This document shows, piece by piece, positions 7,808-16,366 of a DNA stretch of 64,000 nucleotides. Numbering within the stretch: position 1 is the first letter of the stretch; the number at the start of each line of letters is the position of its first letter. The DNA lies in the NCBI RefSeq assembly GCF_018760735.1, contig NZ_JAHHZN010000004.1, positions 124,001 to 188,000 of the forward strand, read 5' to 3'. This stretch comes from Hymenobacter piscis (GTDB lineage Bacteria > Bacteroidota > Bacteroidia > Cytophagales > Hymenobacteraceae). A model generated the notes under the pieces. That model was given only the letters and a program-made list of their open reading frames with translations. It did no database searches and was not told the origin of the DNA. Position numbers and translations under genes: made by a program.

Positions 7808-8536
7808 ATGAACATCGGAATCATTGGCGCCGGCCACATCGGCAGCGCCCTGGGCGTGCGGCTCACCAGCCTGGGCCACCAAGTCTACATTGCCAACTCC
7901 CGCGGCCCCGAAACGCTCAAGGACGTGGCCCAGAAAACCGGCGCTACGCCCGTTACAGCCGAGGAAGCCGCCCAGCGCGGTACCGACCTCATCGTGGTAA
8001 CCATTCCGCTCAAAAACATCCCTGACCTGCCCAAGGACCTGTTCGCGGGCGTGCCGGCTGAGGTGCCCGTCATCGACACGAGTAATTACTATCCCCACCT
8101 GCGCGACGGGAAAATGCCCGAACTGGAAACCGGCGACCTGACCGAAAGCCAGTGGGTGCAGCAGCACCTGGGCCGCCCCGTGGTGAAGGTGTTCAACAAC
8201 ATCTACGCCGACCACCTCGAAAACAAAGGCCAGCCCGCCGGCACGCCCGGCCGCATTGCCCTGCCCGTGGCCTCCGACGATGCCGCCGCCAAGCAGAAAG
8301 TAATGGCCGTGGTGGACGAGCTCGGCTTCGACGCCGTGGACGACGGCACCCTGGCCCAGTCGTGGCGCCAGCAGCCCGGCACCCCGTCCTACGGCGCCGA
8401 TATGCCCGCTGACAAGCTGCGTGAGCACCTGGCCAGCCTCGGCACCGAGCGCAGCGAGGAACAGCACAAAGAATATCTGGCCAACCACGCCAAGGCCGAG
8501 AAGGCCATGGAAGACCAGGGCATTAAGCTGAAGTAG
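7808..8536 (+). CDS. NADPH-dependent F420 reductase-like oxidoreductase
   Basis: 242 residues from ATG 7808. An N-terminal Rossmann motif GIIGAGHIGSALG (residues 3-15) with NSRGPETL after the second strand points to NADP binding. The downstream VVKVFNNIYADHLENKGQPA and RIALPVASDDAAAKQKVMAV are characteristic of COG2085, the family that includes archaeal F420:NADP oxidoreductase. Bacteroidota generally lack F420, so the substrate is unknown and the family name should not be read as the activity. It stands alone on the plus strand and ends at a long hairpin that it shares with a convergent gene. Confidence 0.85.
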   Translation: MNIGIIGAGHIGSALGVRLTSLGHQVYIANSRGPETLKDVAQKTGATPVTAEEAAQRGTDLIVVTIPLKNIPDLPKDLFAGVPAEVPVIDTSNYYPHLRDGKMPELETGDLTESQWVQQHLGRPVVKVFNNIYADHLENKGQPAGTPGRIALPVASDDAAAKQKVMAVVDELGFDAVDDGTLAQSWRQQPGTPSYGADMPADKLREHLASLGTERSEEQHKEYLANHAKAEKAMEDQGIKLK

Positions 8537-8576
8537 CCCAGGGCCGCCGCCGGAATCACCCGCGGCTCTGCCTCGT

Positions 8577-8660
8577 ATGCTACCACCCGTCAAAGCCAAA
8601 CGCCGCGCTGCCCCGGACTGTCCGGGGGGCGCGGCGTTTGGCTTTGACGGGTGGTAGCAT
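8577..8660. repeat. 84-bp hairpin between convergent genes, probable two-way terminator
   Basis: ATGCTACCACCCGTCAAAGC starts the left arm; the full arm of about 32 bp is repeated exactly as its inverse complement ending in GGGTGGTAGCAT. The apex (TGCCCCGGA...TCCGGGG) pairs imperfectly with a bulge. No T tract follows, so this is not a classical terminator, but its position between the ends of two converging genes fits transcript-end protection. Confidence 0.8.
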
Positions 8661-8687
8661 CTGGGGCGGTGGGGCCGGGCGCGGAGC

Positions 8688-9239
8688 TTAGGCAGCCGGC
8701 TGCCGGTGGCTGGCCCGGTAGAATAGCAGTGCCGAACCAGCCCAGAGCAGCGCAAAGACGCCGTTGAAGGCCAGCGTCAGCCAGAAACCCCTGTCGATTG
8801 CCGGCTGCCAGATCAGGGCCGCCACCAGGGGCACCAGCAGCTGAACGGCGGCCGCGGCCAGCATCGTGCGGGCCAGACCGGCGGCCCGGAACCGCGCCCG
8901 CAGGGCCCCGGTCAACACCGTGCCCAGCACCCCGAGGTAGAGCAGGTTGGCCGGATTGGCCTCACTGCCGATGATGCCCACGGCCAGGTTCACCCACACC
9001 AGCAGCAGCCCTGCCACCACGCCCAGCGCCACGCCCAGACGGTAAACCGTAGTAGCACCCGCCCGGGCGGCCACCAGCTCGTAGGTCAGGCCCGTGCCGA
9101 ACAGGAGCATGCCCATCACCACGAAATCGAAGAAAGTCCAGCTCACTTCCCGGGTGAACTGCATGGCCACCAGCGGCACTGCAAGGAGCAGCAGGGTGAG
9201 CAGAATGGGTCGGGCGAAGATTTTAAACGACAAAGACAT
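8688..9239 (-). CDS. Integral membrane protein of unknown function
   Basis: 183 residues from ATG 9239 (MSLSFKIFARPILLTLLLLA). About six hydrophobic segments cover almost the whole chain: roughly 10-26, 36-54, 67-88, 98-116, 127-147 and 155-174. The loops are short with positive charges, for example RARFRAAGLARTM. No enzymatic motif is visible and I do not recognise the family. It is convergent with the F420-reductase-like gene and shares the hairpin at 8577-8660. Confidence 0.75.
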   Translation of the reverse strand: MSLSFKIFARPILLTLLLLAVPLVAMQFTREVSWTFFDFVVMGMLLFGTGLTYELVAARAGATTVYRLGVALGVVAGLLLVWVNLAVGIIGSEANPANLLYLGVLGTVLTGALRARFRAAGLARTMLAAAAVQLLVPLVAALIWQPAIDRGFWLTLAFNGVFALLWAGSALLFYRASHRQPAA

Positions 9240-9606
9240 CCGATAGAGGCGAAAAGAGAATGGAACACATGTCAGCCCGCCCAGGCCGCCAGATGGTGGC
9301 CAACCAGCAAGCCTGGCGGGAATGGCTTGTAAATAAAACGAAAGAACTTTGAATTGCAAAGTATAAGTGAATCTGTTTTTGTAACGCAGGGTAGTGATGT
9401 CGGTCGGGGCTGGTAGCCGGCCCGGCCACCGGCCCGCAGCGGCGGGCTCCCAGCGCAGCAGGGGCTCATTCCCCGAAAAGATGCCGGATTGCAAGCGAAT
9501 CCTGTACGGCGCTTCTGCTCGGGCGGCCGTATGTTTGTTGAGTGCTGGCGGCACCTTCGCGGGCGCCGGTCAGCGTTTTACCCACTCTGCTTTTCTTCTG
9601 TTCAGT
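9240..9606. other. Divergent 367-bp spacer with a dyad over a candidate promoter
   Basis: I find no supported gene here. A short AT-rich patch carries the dyad ACTTTG-N5-CAAAGT (9346-9362). On the minus strand its edge reads TACTTTG, close to a -7 element for the membrane-protein gene starting at 9239. The rest is GC-rich and featureless. Confidence 0.4.
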
Positions 9607-9813
9607 ATGGATACGCTCCATTTCAAAACCAACATCAACTGCGGCGGCTGCATCAGGGCCGTGACGCCCACCCTCAACGGCGAAAAAGCCATTGCTAAAT
9701 GGGAGGTGGACACCGCCCACCCTGCCAAAATCCTGACCGTGACCTCCGACCTGACCGCCGCCCAGGTGGTGGAACTGGTGACCGAGGCCGGCTTCGAGGC
9801 TCAGCCGGTGTAG
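9607..9813 (+). CDS. Heavy-metal-associated (HMA) domain protein, copper-chaperone-like
   Basis: 68 residues from ATG 9607. This is a single HMA fold with the metal-binding pair in NCGGCIRAV (Cys12, Cys15), which is the GMxCxxC motif with the usual Met replaced by Asn-Ile-Asn. The rest (KWEVDTAHPAKILTVTSDL, VVELVTEAGFEAQPV) matches the beta-alpha-beta pattern of CopZ/Atx1-type proteins. It probably binds Cu(I) or another soft metal in the cytoplasm. No copper ATPase or CueR-like regulator lies nearby. A longer upstream frame exists but has no coding character. Confidence 0.85.
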   Translation: MDTLHFKTNINCGGCIRAVTPTLNGEKAIAKWEVDTAHPAKILTVTSDLTAAQVVELVTEAGFEAQPV

Positions 9814-9818
9814 CTACT

Positions 9819-9888
9819 GGCCCGCCGGTTACGTCAAAAGCCCGCTCTCCGGCCTCGGAAAGCGGGCTTTTGACGTAACCGGCGGGCC
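9819..9888. repeat. 70-bp perfect hairpin between convergent genes
   Basis: Arms of 28 bp (from GGCCCGCCGGTTACGTCAAA to AGCCCGCT) are perfectly complementary around a 14-nt loop. It starts 6 bp after the HMA stop and ends 4 bp before the stop of the convergent NmrA-like gene. Inside, AAAAGCCCGCT...AGCGGGCTTTT forms a conventional terminator stem in both directions. Confidence 0.85.
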
Positions 9889-9891
9889 GGC

Positions 9892-10842
9892 TTACTTGCC
9901 CCCGGCCAGCACCGCCCGCACGGGCGTCCAGCGGATGTCGGGGTAGCGGGCGTTATCCAGAGGCTCGGCTAATTTGGCCTGGCCACTGAGCATGTTGTGC
10001 AGGTACTGCATGCCCTGCCAGGGCGAGAATACCTCGTCGGGGGCCGGGGCCAGGGTTTTGGTGACTTTGATGAGCGTGCCAAGCAGGCCCAGGCCGCCGG
10101 CCCGGAATAGCTTGAATGTATGGCCCGTGGCGGCCGTGGCCGCTTCGCGCAGCTGCCGGATGCTGGCTACCTCACCCGCAATGCGCAGGAAGCGGGGCGT
10201 AGTGGCATCCAAGGCGGCGGCGGCCGTAAACTCGGCCGTATTGACCATGGTGGTAAAATCCAGGGGCTGGTCGGCGGAGCCCCAGTACAGCACCCGCCGT
10301 GGCCCCTGCAGCACCAACGGCGCCTGGCCGGTAAGCAAATCCGCGAACATGCCGTTGAGCACCGACGTGGCCCGGATGGGCGCTTGGTCGAGGCGGCGCT
10401 GAAACTCCCGGCGCAGGTCGAAGTTGCGGTTGCTGCCCTCGGGCAGGCGGGTGAAATCGGCCGAGAAATCGGAGGGAATGAAGCGCGGCACGCCGGCCGC
10501 CACCGCGGCATCAAGCAGGCGGCTTTGGGTATCCACGATGATGTTGCGCAGGCCGTTGAGGGCCGATACCACGCAGCTGGCGCCCTGGCAGGCCCGGGTG
10601 AGGTCGGCCACGCTCCCGTAATCCACGGCCACCACGTCCGCCCCCTGCAGGCGCAGGGAGTCGGCTTCCGCGCTGGTGCTGCTTTGGGGGCGTACCAGGG
10701 CCCGCACGGCGGCTCCGCGCCGGCGCAGGTGGTGGGCAATGAGCAGGCCCAGGGCCCCGGTTGCGCCGGCCAGCACCACGAGTGGGGTGTCAGGGGCAGC
10801 GGAGTCAGGGGCAGCGGCAGGCAGAGGAGTAGGGGTCGTCAT
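9892..10842 (-). CDS. NmrA-family NAD(P)-binding reductase
   Basis: 316 residues from ATG 10842. The glycine-rich nucleotide motif GATGALGLLIAHHLRRRGA follows a Pro/Ala-rich N-terminal tail of about 20 residues. RALVRPQS after the second strand suggests NADPH preference. DVVAVDYGSVADLTRACQGA, VSALNGL and RFIPSDFSADFTRLPEG are typical of atypical short-chain dehydrogenases of the NmrA/isoflavone reductase-like group, which act as reductases or redox sensors. The substrate cannot be inferred. It is convergent with the HMA gene. Confidence 0.88.
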   Translation of the reverse strand: MTTPTPLPAAAPDSAAPDTPLVVLAGATGALGLLIAHHLRRRGAAVRALVRPQSSTSAEADSLRLQGADVVAVDYGSVADLTRACQGASCVVSALNGLRNIIVDTQSRLLDAAVAAGVPRFIPSDFSADFTRLPEGSNRNFDLRREFQRRLDQAPIRATSVLNGMFADLLTGQAPLVLQGPRRVLYWGSADQPLDFTTMVNTAEFTAAAALDATTPRFLRIAGEVASIRQLREAATAATGHTFKLFRAGGLGLLGTLIKVTKTLAPAPDEVFSPWQGMQYLHNMLSGQAKLAEPLDNARYPDIRWTPVRAVLAGGK

Positions 10843-11193
10843 GGGGGATTGGGAAGTGGAAGGAAGCGGAACCGGCGGGGCCGGGCGGGCCCGCCGGTAG
10901 TACCCGGGAGCGTATCATAAGGTTGTGCCGCGGCCTTCCCGGCCCCGACTCCGCCGCTGCGCTCCGCTCGCTGCGGCCGGTTGGGCCGCCCGAGGCCGGG
11001 ACCGTAGCCGACGCGCGGGGGGGAGGTTTCCGGCCAATCTGCGGGGCAGGGCGCCGGTTGTCGAAATAAAGTATACCTTTACACAGTTAAAAGGCAAATC
11101 GCCAACGAGTCGCTATCATAATTCATTGTGTTGAATTAGTAATAGGGTTCCGCTGCTGCTTGCTTCATCATCCATCACCTCCTTCAAAGCATC
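10843..11193. other. 351-bp divergent spacer holding the cold-shock gene leader
   Basis: The left half is very GC-rich and without supported genes. The right half, from about 11055, turns AT-rich (TATACCTTTACACAG, CATAATTCATTGTGTTGAAT) and leads into the cold-shock gene. If transcription starts after TATACCTTTAC (11072-11082), the 5' leader is about 105 nt, similar to structured leaders of cspA-type mRNAs. The leader length is inferred. Confidence 0.45.
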
Positions 11194-11385
11194 ATGCAGA
11201 CGGGAACCGTAAAATTCTTCAATGAAACCAAAGGGTTTGGTTTCATCAACAACGCCGAAACCGGCGAAGACATCTTCGTACACGTAACCGGCCTCATTGA
11301 CGAAATCCGCGACAATGACAAGGTAGAATTCGAAGTGGAGCAGGGCCGCAAGGGCCTGAACGCTGTTAAAGTGCGTCGCGCTTAG
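11194..11385 (+). CDS. cspA: Cold-shock domain protein (CspA family)
   Basis: 63 residues from ATG 11194. It is a single cold-shock domain with RNP1 KGFGFI and RNP2 DIFVH, flanked by the usual TGTVKFFNETKG start and GLNAVKVRRA end. Family members bind single-stranded RNA and DNA and melt mRNA structure. The AT-rich leader upstream suggests post-transcriptional control. A strong intrinsic terminator follows. Whether it is cold-induced or constitutive cannot be told from sequence. Confidence 0.95.
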   Translation: MQTGTVKFFNETKGFGFINNAETGEDIFVHVTGLIDEIRDNDKVEFEVEQGRKGLNAVKVRRA

Positions 11386-11407
11386 TACAGCCCGCTTTCG
11401 TTAGCTT

Positions 11408-11443
11408 AAAAAGCACGTTCCCTCCCGGGAACGTGCTTTTTTT
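11408..11443 (+). terminator. Intrinsic terminator of the cold-shock gene
   Basis: GCACGTTCCC, loop TCCC, GGGAACGTGC followed by seven T. The 10-bp stem is perfect and is extended by A-T pairs. It lies about 25 bp after the stop codon. Confidence 0.93.
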
Positions 11444-11515
11444 ATGGGCTTTTGACTAATGGCAGAATTCTGGTCGCCGCGCCTTAGTCCGGCCGCTTTG
11501 CTGTAGTTTGGGGCC

Positions 11516-12445
11516 ATGATGCAAACTGCCCGTACCGTATTCGTCGTCCGCCCCGCCCGCTTTGGCTTCAACACCGAAACGGCCGCTTCCAACCACTTCC
11601 AGCACCTACCCGGTGGGCTGAGCGCCGCAGAAACCGCCACCCGGGTCGCCACCGAATTTGCCGCTTTGGTGGAAACCCTGCACGGCCGGGGCCTGCGGGT
11701 ACTCGTGTTCGAGGACACGCCGGAGCCCGCCAAGCCCGATGCCGTGTTTCCCAACAACTGGCTCACCCTGCACGCCGATGGCCGGGTGGCGCTCTACCCC
11801 ATGTGCGCGCCCAACCGTCGCTCTGAGCGCCGGCCCGACATACTGGCGGCCCTGGCCCGGGAGTTTCGGGTGGGGGAGGTGCTGGACTGGTCGGGGGCCG
11901 AGCAGGCGGGACGGTTTCTGGAGGGCACCGGCAGTATCGTCTTCGACCACGTGCACCGCCGCGCCTACGCTGCCCTCTCGCCCCGCACCGAGGCCGGGCT
12001 GCTAACCGAGGTCTGCGCCCGGCTGGGCTACCGGCCGGTGCCGTTCCGGGCCCTGGATGCGCAGGGGCAGGCAATCTACCACACCAACGTGCTGCTCAGC
12101 ATCGGGCCGGGTTTCGCCGTTATCTGCCTGGAAAGCCTGCCCGACCCCGCCGAGCGGGCCGCCGTAGCCGATTCGCTCACCGAAACCGGCCACGAGCTCG
12201 TGCTCATTTCCCGGGCCCAGGTGGGGCGTTTCGCCGGGAACATGCTGGCCCTGCAGCCTGCCGGCGGCCCGGTGCTGCTGGCCCTCTCCCAAACCGCCCA
12301 CGACGCCCTCAGCCCCACCCAGCGGGCCCGGCTGAGCCGCCACGCCGAGCTGCTGCCGCTGGCCATCCCCACCATCGAAACCATCGGGGGCGGCAGCGTC
12401 CGGTGCATGCTGGCGGAAGTATTTCTGCCGGAAGGTGGAGGGTAA
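11516..12445 (+). CDS. ctlX: CtlX-like amidinotransferase/deiminase-superfamily hydrolase
   Basis: 309 residues from ATG 11516. The protein has the guanidino-group-modifying enzyme pattern: KPDAVFPNNWLTLH, MCAPNRRSERR, EGTGSIVFDH, YHTNVLLSIG with the catalytic His, and the catalytic Cys at about 297 in GGGSVRCMLAEVF near the C-terminus. This set matches the CtlX (citrulline utilisation hydrolase) group rather than classical arginine deiminases, which are about 400 residues. It probably hydrolyses a guanidino or ureido compound in the cytoplasm. No arginine pathway genes are adjacent. TAGTTTGG ends only five bases before the ATG, suggesting a very short leader. Confidence 0.85.
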   Translation: MMQTARTVFVVRPARFGFNTETAASNHFQHLPGGLSAAETATRVATEFAALVETLHGRGLRVLVFEDTPEPAKPDAVFPNNWLTLHADGRVALYPMCAPNRRSERRPDILAALAREFRVGEVLDWSGAEQAGRFLEGTGSIVFDHVHRRAYAALSPRTEAGLLTEVCARLGYRPVPFRALDAQGQAIYHTNVLLSIGPGFAVICLESLPDPAERAAVADSLTETGHELVLISRAQVGRFAGNMLALQPAGGPVLLALSQTAHDALSPTQRARLSRHAELLPLAIPTIETIGGGSVRCMLAEVFLPEGGG

Positions 12446-12477
12446 GTGGATTAGTAGCGGTTTGTGGTTAAAGAGAG

Positions 12478-12594
12478 CGTCATTCCGAGCGGAGCCGAGG
12501 AATCTAGCGTGCTGATGTTGCAATGGTGACCTCAACGACAGGCTTACTGTGGCAACCTCAGCACGCGAGATTCCTCGCGCTGCTCGGAATGACG
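12478..12594. repeat. REP-like hairpin, family 1, between ctlX and mqo
   Basis: CGTCATTCCGAGCGGAGCCG at the left returns inverted as GCGCTGCTCGGAATGACG at the right, and GAGGAATCTAGCGTGCTGA pairs with TCAGCACGCGAGATTCCTC. The same core occurs at 42841-42953. It sits between the ends of two converging genes. Confidence 0.85.
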
Positions 12595-12608
12595 GGCTTT
12601 CTGATTCC

Positions 12609-14147
12609 TTAGCGGCCAACTTCTTCCGAAGACGGCTCCACGAGGCCCAGCACGGCGCTGGTACGCTCCCGGATGCGGGTCACGAGGGCGGGCTCCTCGG
12701 CCAGGTGATGGCCGAAGGAAGGAATCATTTCGCGGAACTTGGCCTGCCACTGCTCCGTGGCGGCCTGGCGGGGGAAGCACTTCTGCACCAGCTCCAGCAT
12801 GATGCTCACGGCCGTGGAGGCCCCGGGCGAAGCACCCAGCAGGGCCGCAATGGAGCCATCGGCGGCCGTTACCATCTCGGTGCCGAATTCGAGCACCCCG
12901 CCCTGCTTCTTATCTTTCTTGATGACCTGCACGCGCTGGCCGGCCACGGCCAGCTCCCAGTCCTGGGCCTGGGCCTCGGGCATGTACTCGCGCAGGGCCG
13001 CCACCCGGTCCTGGGGCGACTGGCGCACCTGCTGGATGAGGTACTTGGTGAGCGAGAGGTTCTTGAGGCCGGCCATAATCATGGGCTTCACGTTGCCCAG
13101 CTGAATGGAGGCCGGCAGATCGAAGTAGGAGCCGGTTTTGAGGAACTTGGTGCTGAAGCCGGCGTAGGGCCCAAACAGGAGTTGCCTTTCGCCGTCGATG
13201 ACGCGGGTATCGAGGTGGGGCACCGACATGGGTGGCGAGCCCACGCTGGCCTTGCCGTACACCTTGGCCTCGTGGCGGGCAATAACGGCGGGATTGGTGC
13301 AGCGCAGCCACTGCCCGCTCACCGGGAAGCCCCCGAACCCATCGGCCTCCGGAATGCCCGATTTTTCGAGCAGGGGCAGCGAGCCGCCCCCGGCCCCGAT
13401 GAACACGAATTTGGCCCGCACCTTTATTTCCTGGCCGGTCTGCAGGTTTTCGGCCTTCACGCCCCAGGTGCCGTCGAACTTATGGCGCAGCTTCTGTACT
13501 TCGTGGTGGAAGTGGAACGTGACGCCGGGCTTCTGCTGCAGCAGCGTGAACATGCCCCGGGTCAGGGAGCCGAAGTTCACGTCGGTGCCCAGATCCATGC
13601 GGGTGCCGGCTACGGGCTGGGCCGGGTCGCGGCCGTCCATGACCAGCGGAATCCAGTCCTGCAACTCGGCCCGGTTTTCGGTGAACAGCATGCCCTTAAA
13701 CAGGGCCGACTCGGTGAGGGCCGCGTGGCGCTTGCGCAAAAATTCCACGTTCTCGTGGCCCCACACGAAGCTCATGTGCGGAATGTGGTTGATGAAGCGC
13801 TGAATTTCCTGCACGTGGTACTGCTCCGTGAGGTAGGCCCAGAACTGCTTGCTTTCCTCGAACTGCTCGGCAATTTTGAGGGCCTTGCTGATGTCGATGC
13901 TGCCGTCGGCCTTTTCGGGGGTGTAGTTCAGCTCGCAGAAGGCCGAGTGGCCGGTGCCGGCGTTGTTCCAGGCATCGGAGCTTTCGGCGGCGGCCACGTC
14001 GAGGCGCTCGAAGATGGTGATGCTCAGGGTGGGGTCTAACTCCTTAAGCATGAGGCCCAGGGTGGCACTCATAATGCCGGCCCCGATCAGGATGACATCG
14101 GTGGGGGCGTCGGAGGGAAGCAGGGTAGCTGCGCTGGTAAGGCTCAT
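12609..14147 (-). CDS. mqo: Malate:quinone oxidoreductase
   Basis: 512 residues from ATG 14147. Mqo is a peripheral membrane FAD enzyme that oxidises malate to oxaloacetate and passes electrons to quinone, bypassing NAD-malate dehydrogenase in the TCA cycle. The FAD-binding motif DVILIGAGIMSATLG spans about residues 17-31, followed by the family-specific ESSDAWNNAGTGHSAFCELN, HIPHMSFVWG, GTDVNFGSLTRGMF and a second nucleotide-binding stretch VFIGAGGGSLPLLEKSGIPE. The length is normal. A well-formed promoter (TTG, 21 bp, TACTTTTG) lies upstream. Confidence 0.97.
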   Translation of the reverse strand: MSLTSAATLLPSDAPTDVILIGAGIMSATLGLMLKELDPTLSITIFERLDVAAAESSDAWNNAGTGHSAFCELNYTPEKADGSIDISKALKIAEQFEESKQFWAYLTEQYHVQEIQRFINHIPHMSFVWGHENVEFLRKRHAALTESALFKGMLFTENRAELQDWIPLVMDGRDPAQPVAGTRMDLGTDVNFGSLTRGMFTLLQQKPGVTFHFHHEVQKLRHKFDGTWGVKAENLQTGQEIKVRAKFVFIGAGGGSLPLLEKSGIPEADGFGGFPVSGQWLRCTNPAVIARHEAKVYGKASVGSPPMSVPHLDTRVIDGERQLLFGPYAGFSTKFLKTGSYFDLPASIQLGNVKPMIMAGLKNLSLTKYLIQQVRQSPQDRVAALREYMPEAQAQDWELAVAGQRVQVIKKDKKQGGVLEFGTEMVTAADGSIAALLGASPGASTAVSIMLELVQKCFPRQAATEQWQAKFREMIPSFGHHLAEEPALVTRIRERTSAVLGLVEPSSEEVGR

Positions 14148-14242
14148 AGGGCAAGTCGGGCAAGTCGGAAACGGGACTTAGCAAGTACGGGCGTCCGCTG
14201 AAAAGGTGGGGGCCGGCGGCGGATTTGCCGCGTTTCGGGGCG

Positions 14243-14274
14243 CAAAAGTACCGCGCCCCGGCCCGAAAACGCAA
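14243..14274 (-). promoter_or_regulatory. mqo promoter candidate
   Basis: On the minus strand TTG (14272-14274) is followed after 21 bp by TACTTTTG (14243-14250), matching the Bacteroidota -33/-7 pattern. It predicts a leader of roughly 85-90 nt before the mqo ATG. This is the clearest two-part promoter in the window. Confidence 0.6.
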
Positions 14275-14364
14275 CGCCGCGCCCAACTCTGCCACCCGCT
14301 GCCGAGGCCCGCGCCGCCGCCAACCGGCCCGGGGGCGGGCGGCGGCCCCTACTGCCAAACGGAC

Positions 14365-14928
14365 CTACGCCGCCGGCTCCTGGGGGACGCGGGGCGCCTG
14401 GAGCGCCCGCCACTCGTGGTCGAGCATGCTCATCTCGATGAGGCTCCAGTATTCGTCTTCGTACCTGAGGATGTCGCGGGAACGGCCTTCCTGCTGCATG
14501 CCGGCCTTCTGGTAGCAGCCAATGGCGGCGTGGTTGAAGTCGTACACGCCCAAATCGATGCGGTGCAGGCCCAGGTCTTCGAAGCCGATGCGCAGCAGGG
14601 CCTTCATCATGCCCTGGCAGATGCCCCGGCGGCGGGCCGTGTTGTTGCCCACCAGCACCCGGCTGATGCGGGCGGCGTTGTTTTTGCGGCTGATGCCACC
14701 CAGGGAAATGTGGCCCACCACCTCGCCGGTAGTGGTTTCAATGGCCTTGTACACCAGCGCGTCGGAGGTGAGCGGGTCGTTGGTATCCTCCAGATACCAG
14801 GCCAGCTTGGCCTCGGTGAGCGGAAAGCTGAAGAGCGAACCCGACCAGTTCATGAGCAGGCGGGCGTCGGTAATCCAGGAAATGAGTTGCGGAAAATCGG
14901 CGGGGGTGAAGTATTCGAGGCGAATCAT
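14365..14928 (-). CDS. GNAT-family N-acetyltransferase
   Basis: 187 residues from ATG 14928 (MIRLEYFTPADFPQLISWI). The fold signature is the acetyl-CoA site ISRVLVGNNTARRRGICQGM (Q/RxxGxG/A-like in RRRGIC) followed by MKALLRIGFEDLGLHRIDLG and NHAAIGCYQKAGMQQEGRSR, the latter typical of RimJ/RimL-type acetyltransferases. The substrate is unknown; it could be an N-terminal amine, a small metabolite or an antibiotic. It lies between mqo and an MscS gene, all on the minus strand but with gaps. Confidence 0.88.
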   Translation of the reverse strand: MIRLEYFTPADFPQLISWITDARLLMNWSGSLFSFPLTEAKLAWYLEDTNDPLTSDALVYKAIETTTGEVVGHISLGGISRKNNAARISRVLVGNNTARRRGICQGMMKALLRIGFEDLGLHRIDLGVYDFNHAAIGCYQKAGMQQEGRSRDILRYEDEYWSLIEMSMLDHEWRALQAPRVPQEPAA

Positions 14929-14967
14929 GCGGGGTACGGCAGCCACCGGCGGCACGGCCGGGCCGCG

Positions 14968-14975
14968 CAAAGGTA
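14968..14975 (-). promoter_or_regulatory. Candidate -7 element TACCTTTG of the acetyltransferase gene
   Basis: An exact TAnnTTTG match on the minus strand, 40 bp before the ATG at 14928. No convincing -33 TTG is visible. Confidence 0.45.
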
Positions 14976-15062
14976 GCGCCGCCCCACCCCGTTTGATGCT
15001 GGGAACGGAAGCCGCCGGCCGGAAATTTAGGTGAGCCCGACCCGCCGGCCGCCCGACCCGGC

Positions 15063-16187
15063 TTAGCTGCCGGCCGCTGCCGCCGCCGCCGGCGAGAAGG
15101 GCTGGTCGGTGGGCTCGGTGAGGGTGCGGGTTTTGGGCAGGCTTTCGGGGTGGTGCTGCTGAATGTAGGCCACCAGATGCTCGCGGATGTCGCAGCGCAA
15201 ATCGAAGGCCTGGGCCGAGTTGTGGGCGCTCATCAGGCAGCGCAGTTCCAGGGTGCGCTCCTTGGAATCTGTGACCTGCAGCACGCACACGCGCTGGTCC
15301 CAGAGTGGGTGTTGGGCCACCAGGCGTTTTAGCTCGGTGCGCACAGCCTCCACCGGGATGGCGTAATCGGTGTACAGAAACACGGTGCCCAGCAGGTGGG
15401 CCGTGGTGCGGGTCCAGTTCTGGAAGGGCTTCTCGATAAAGTAATTGAGCGGCAGCACCAGCCGGCGTTCGTCCCAGATGCAGAGCACCACGTAGGTGAA
15501 CGTGATTTCCTCCACCCGGCCCCATTCGCCCTCCACCACCAGCACGTCGTCGAGGCGGATGGGCTGGGTGAAGGCAATCTGAAAGCCGGCCAGCAGGTTG
15601 CCGATGGATTTCTGGGCTGCAAAGCCGATAATGACGCTGGCAATGCCGGCCGAAGTGAGCAGGCCCGTGCCGATTTTGCGCACCGTGGCGAAGCTCATCA
15701 GCACCAGGGCCACGGCCACGAAAATAATGAGCGAGACCACCATTTTCTTCACGAACTGCAGTTGCGTAAAGAGCTTGCGCACCCGCAGGTTGTCGCCGTG
15801 GTCGTTGGCGTGGGCCAGGCGGTAATGCTGCAGCACCAGGTCCTGAATCACGTCCACGGTCTGCACCAGCCCCCAGGCGAAGGTGGTCAGCAGGGCCGTT
15901 TCCACCAGGCGGCGAGCTACTTCCAGGGCGCGGGCGGTGAGGGGCGTGAGCGGCAGCACGAAGGAGAGCACCAGCACCGGAAAAAACCAGGCGCTGGCCC
16001 GGCGCAGGTGGCGCAGCACGGAGGCGGCCAGCAGCGGGGCCGGCTCGCGGCGCACGTAGGCGGCCAGCAGGCCAAAAATAACCAGCTTCAGCACCCAGCC
16101 CATCAGCAGGCTGCCCGCCACAATACCAATAGTGGACAGCACCTGCGCAAACGGGACAGGCAGGAAATCGGGGAAAGAAAAGGTCAT
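15063..16187 (-). CDS. MscS-family mechanosensitive ion channel
   Basis: 374 residues from ATG 16187. About four to five hydrophobic helices (near 12-43, 65-84, 95-110, 142-160 and the pore helix) precede the MscS signature: GTGLLTSAGIASVIIGFAAQ, KSIGNLLAGFQIAFTQPIRL, DDVLVVEGEWGRVEEITFTY and VLPLNYFIEKPFQNWTR. Such channels open under membrane tension and release solutes during osmotic down-shock. The cytoplasmic tail ends in an Ala-rich low-complexity stretch. It stands alone on the minus strand. Confidence 0.93.
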   Translation of the reverse strand: MTFSFPDFLPVPFAQVLSTIGIVAGSLLMGWVLKLVIFGLLAAYVRREPAPLLAASVLRHLRRASAWFFPVLVLSFVLPLTPLTARALEVARRLVETALLTTFAWGLVQTVDVIQDLVLQHYRLAHANDHGDNLRVRKLFTQLQFVKKMVVSLIIFVAVALVLMSFATVRKIGTGLLTSAGIASVIIGFAAQKSIGNLLAGFQIAFTQPIRLDDVLVVEGEWGRVEEITFTYVVLCIWDERRLVLPLNYFIEKPFQNWTRTTAHLLGTVFLYTDYAIPVEAVRTELKRLVAQHPLWDQRVCVLQVTDSKERTLELRCLMSAHNSAQAFDLRCDIREHLVAYIQQHHPESLPKTRTLTEPTDQPFSPAAAAAAGS

Positions 16188-16366
16188 GCGCAGGGGCGTA
16201 ACGGAGGGAAAGGCCCGGAGGCAAACGGCTTTAACTACCCGTTAGGGGCGGCAAAGGTTATCGGCGGCCGGCGGCCGGCGCCGGGTAAATCAGAAATTTT
16301 CCGCAATTTCCGGAACGCGTCGGTGCCCACTGGCGGCCGGGCTGAATCCGGCGGGAAATTTACGTT

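Noticed and set aside
7808-8536. Evidence for coenzyme F420 metabolism
   Set aside because: The family name comes from archaeal members; no F420 biosynthesis genes are in the window and the organism group usually lacks it.
12549-14039. Long plus-strand open frame of 496 codons opposite mqo
   Set aside because: It is antisense to mqo, has Gly/His/Ala-rich sequence with no family features, and arises from GC-rich codon use.
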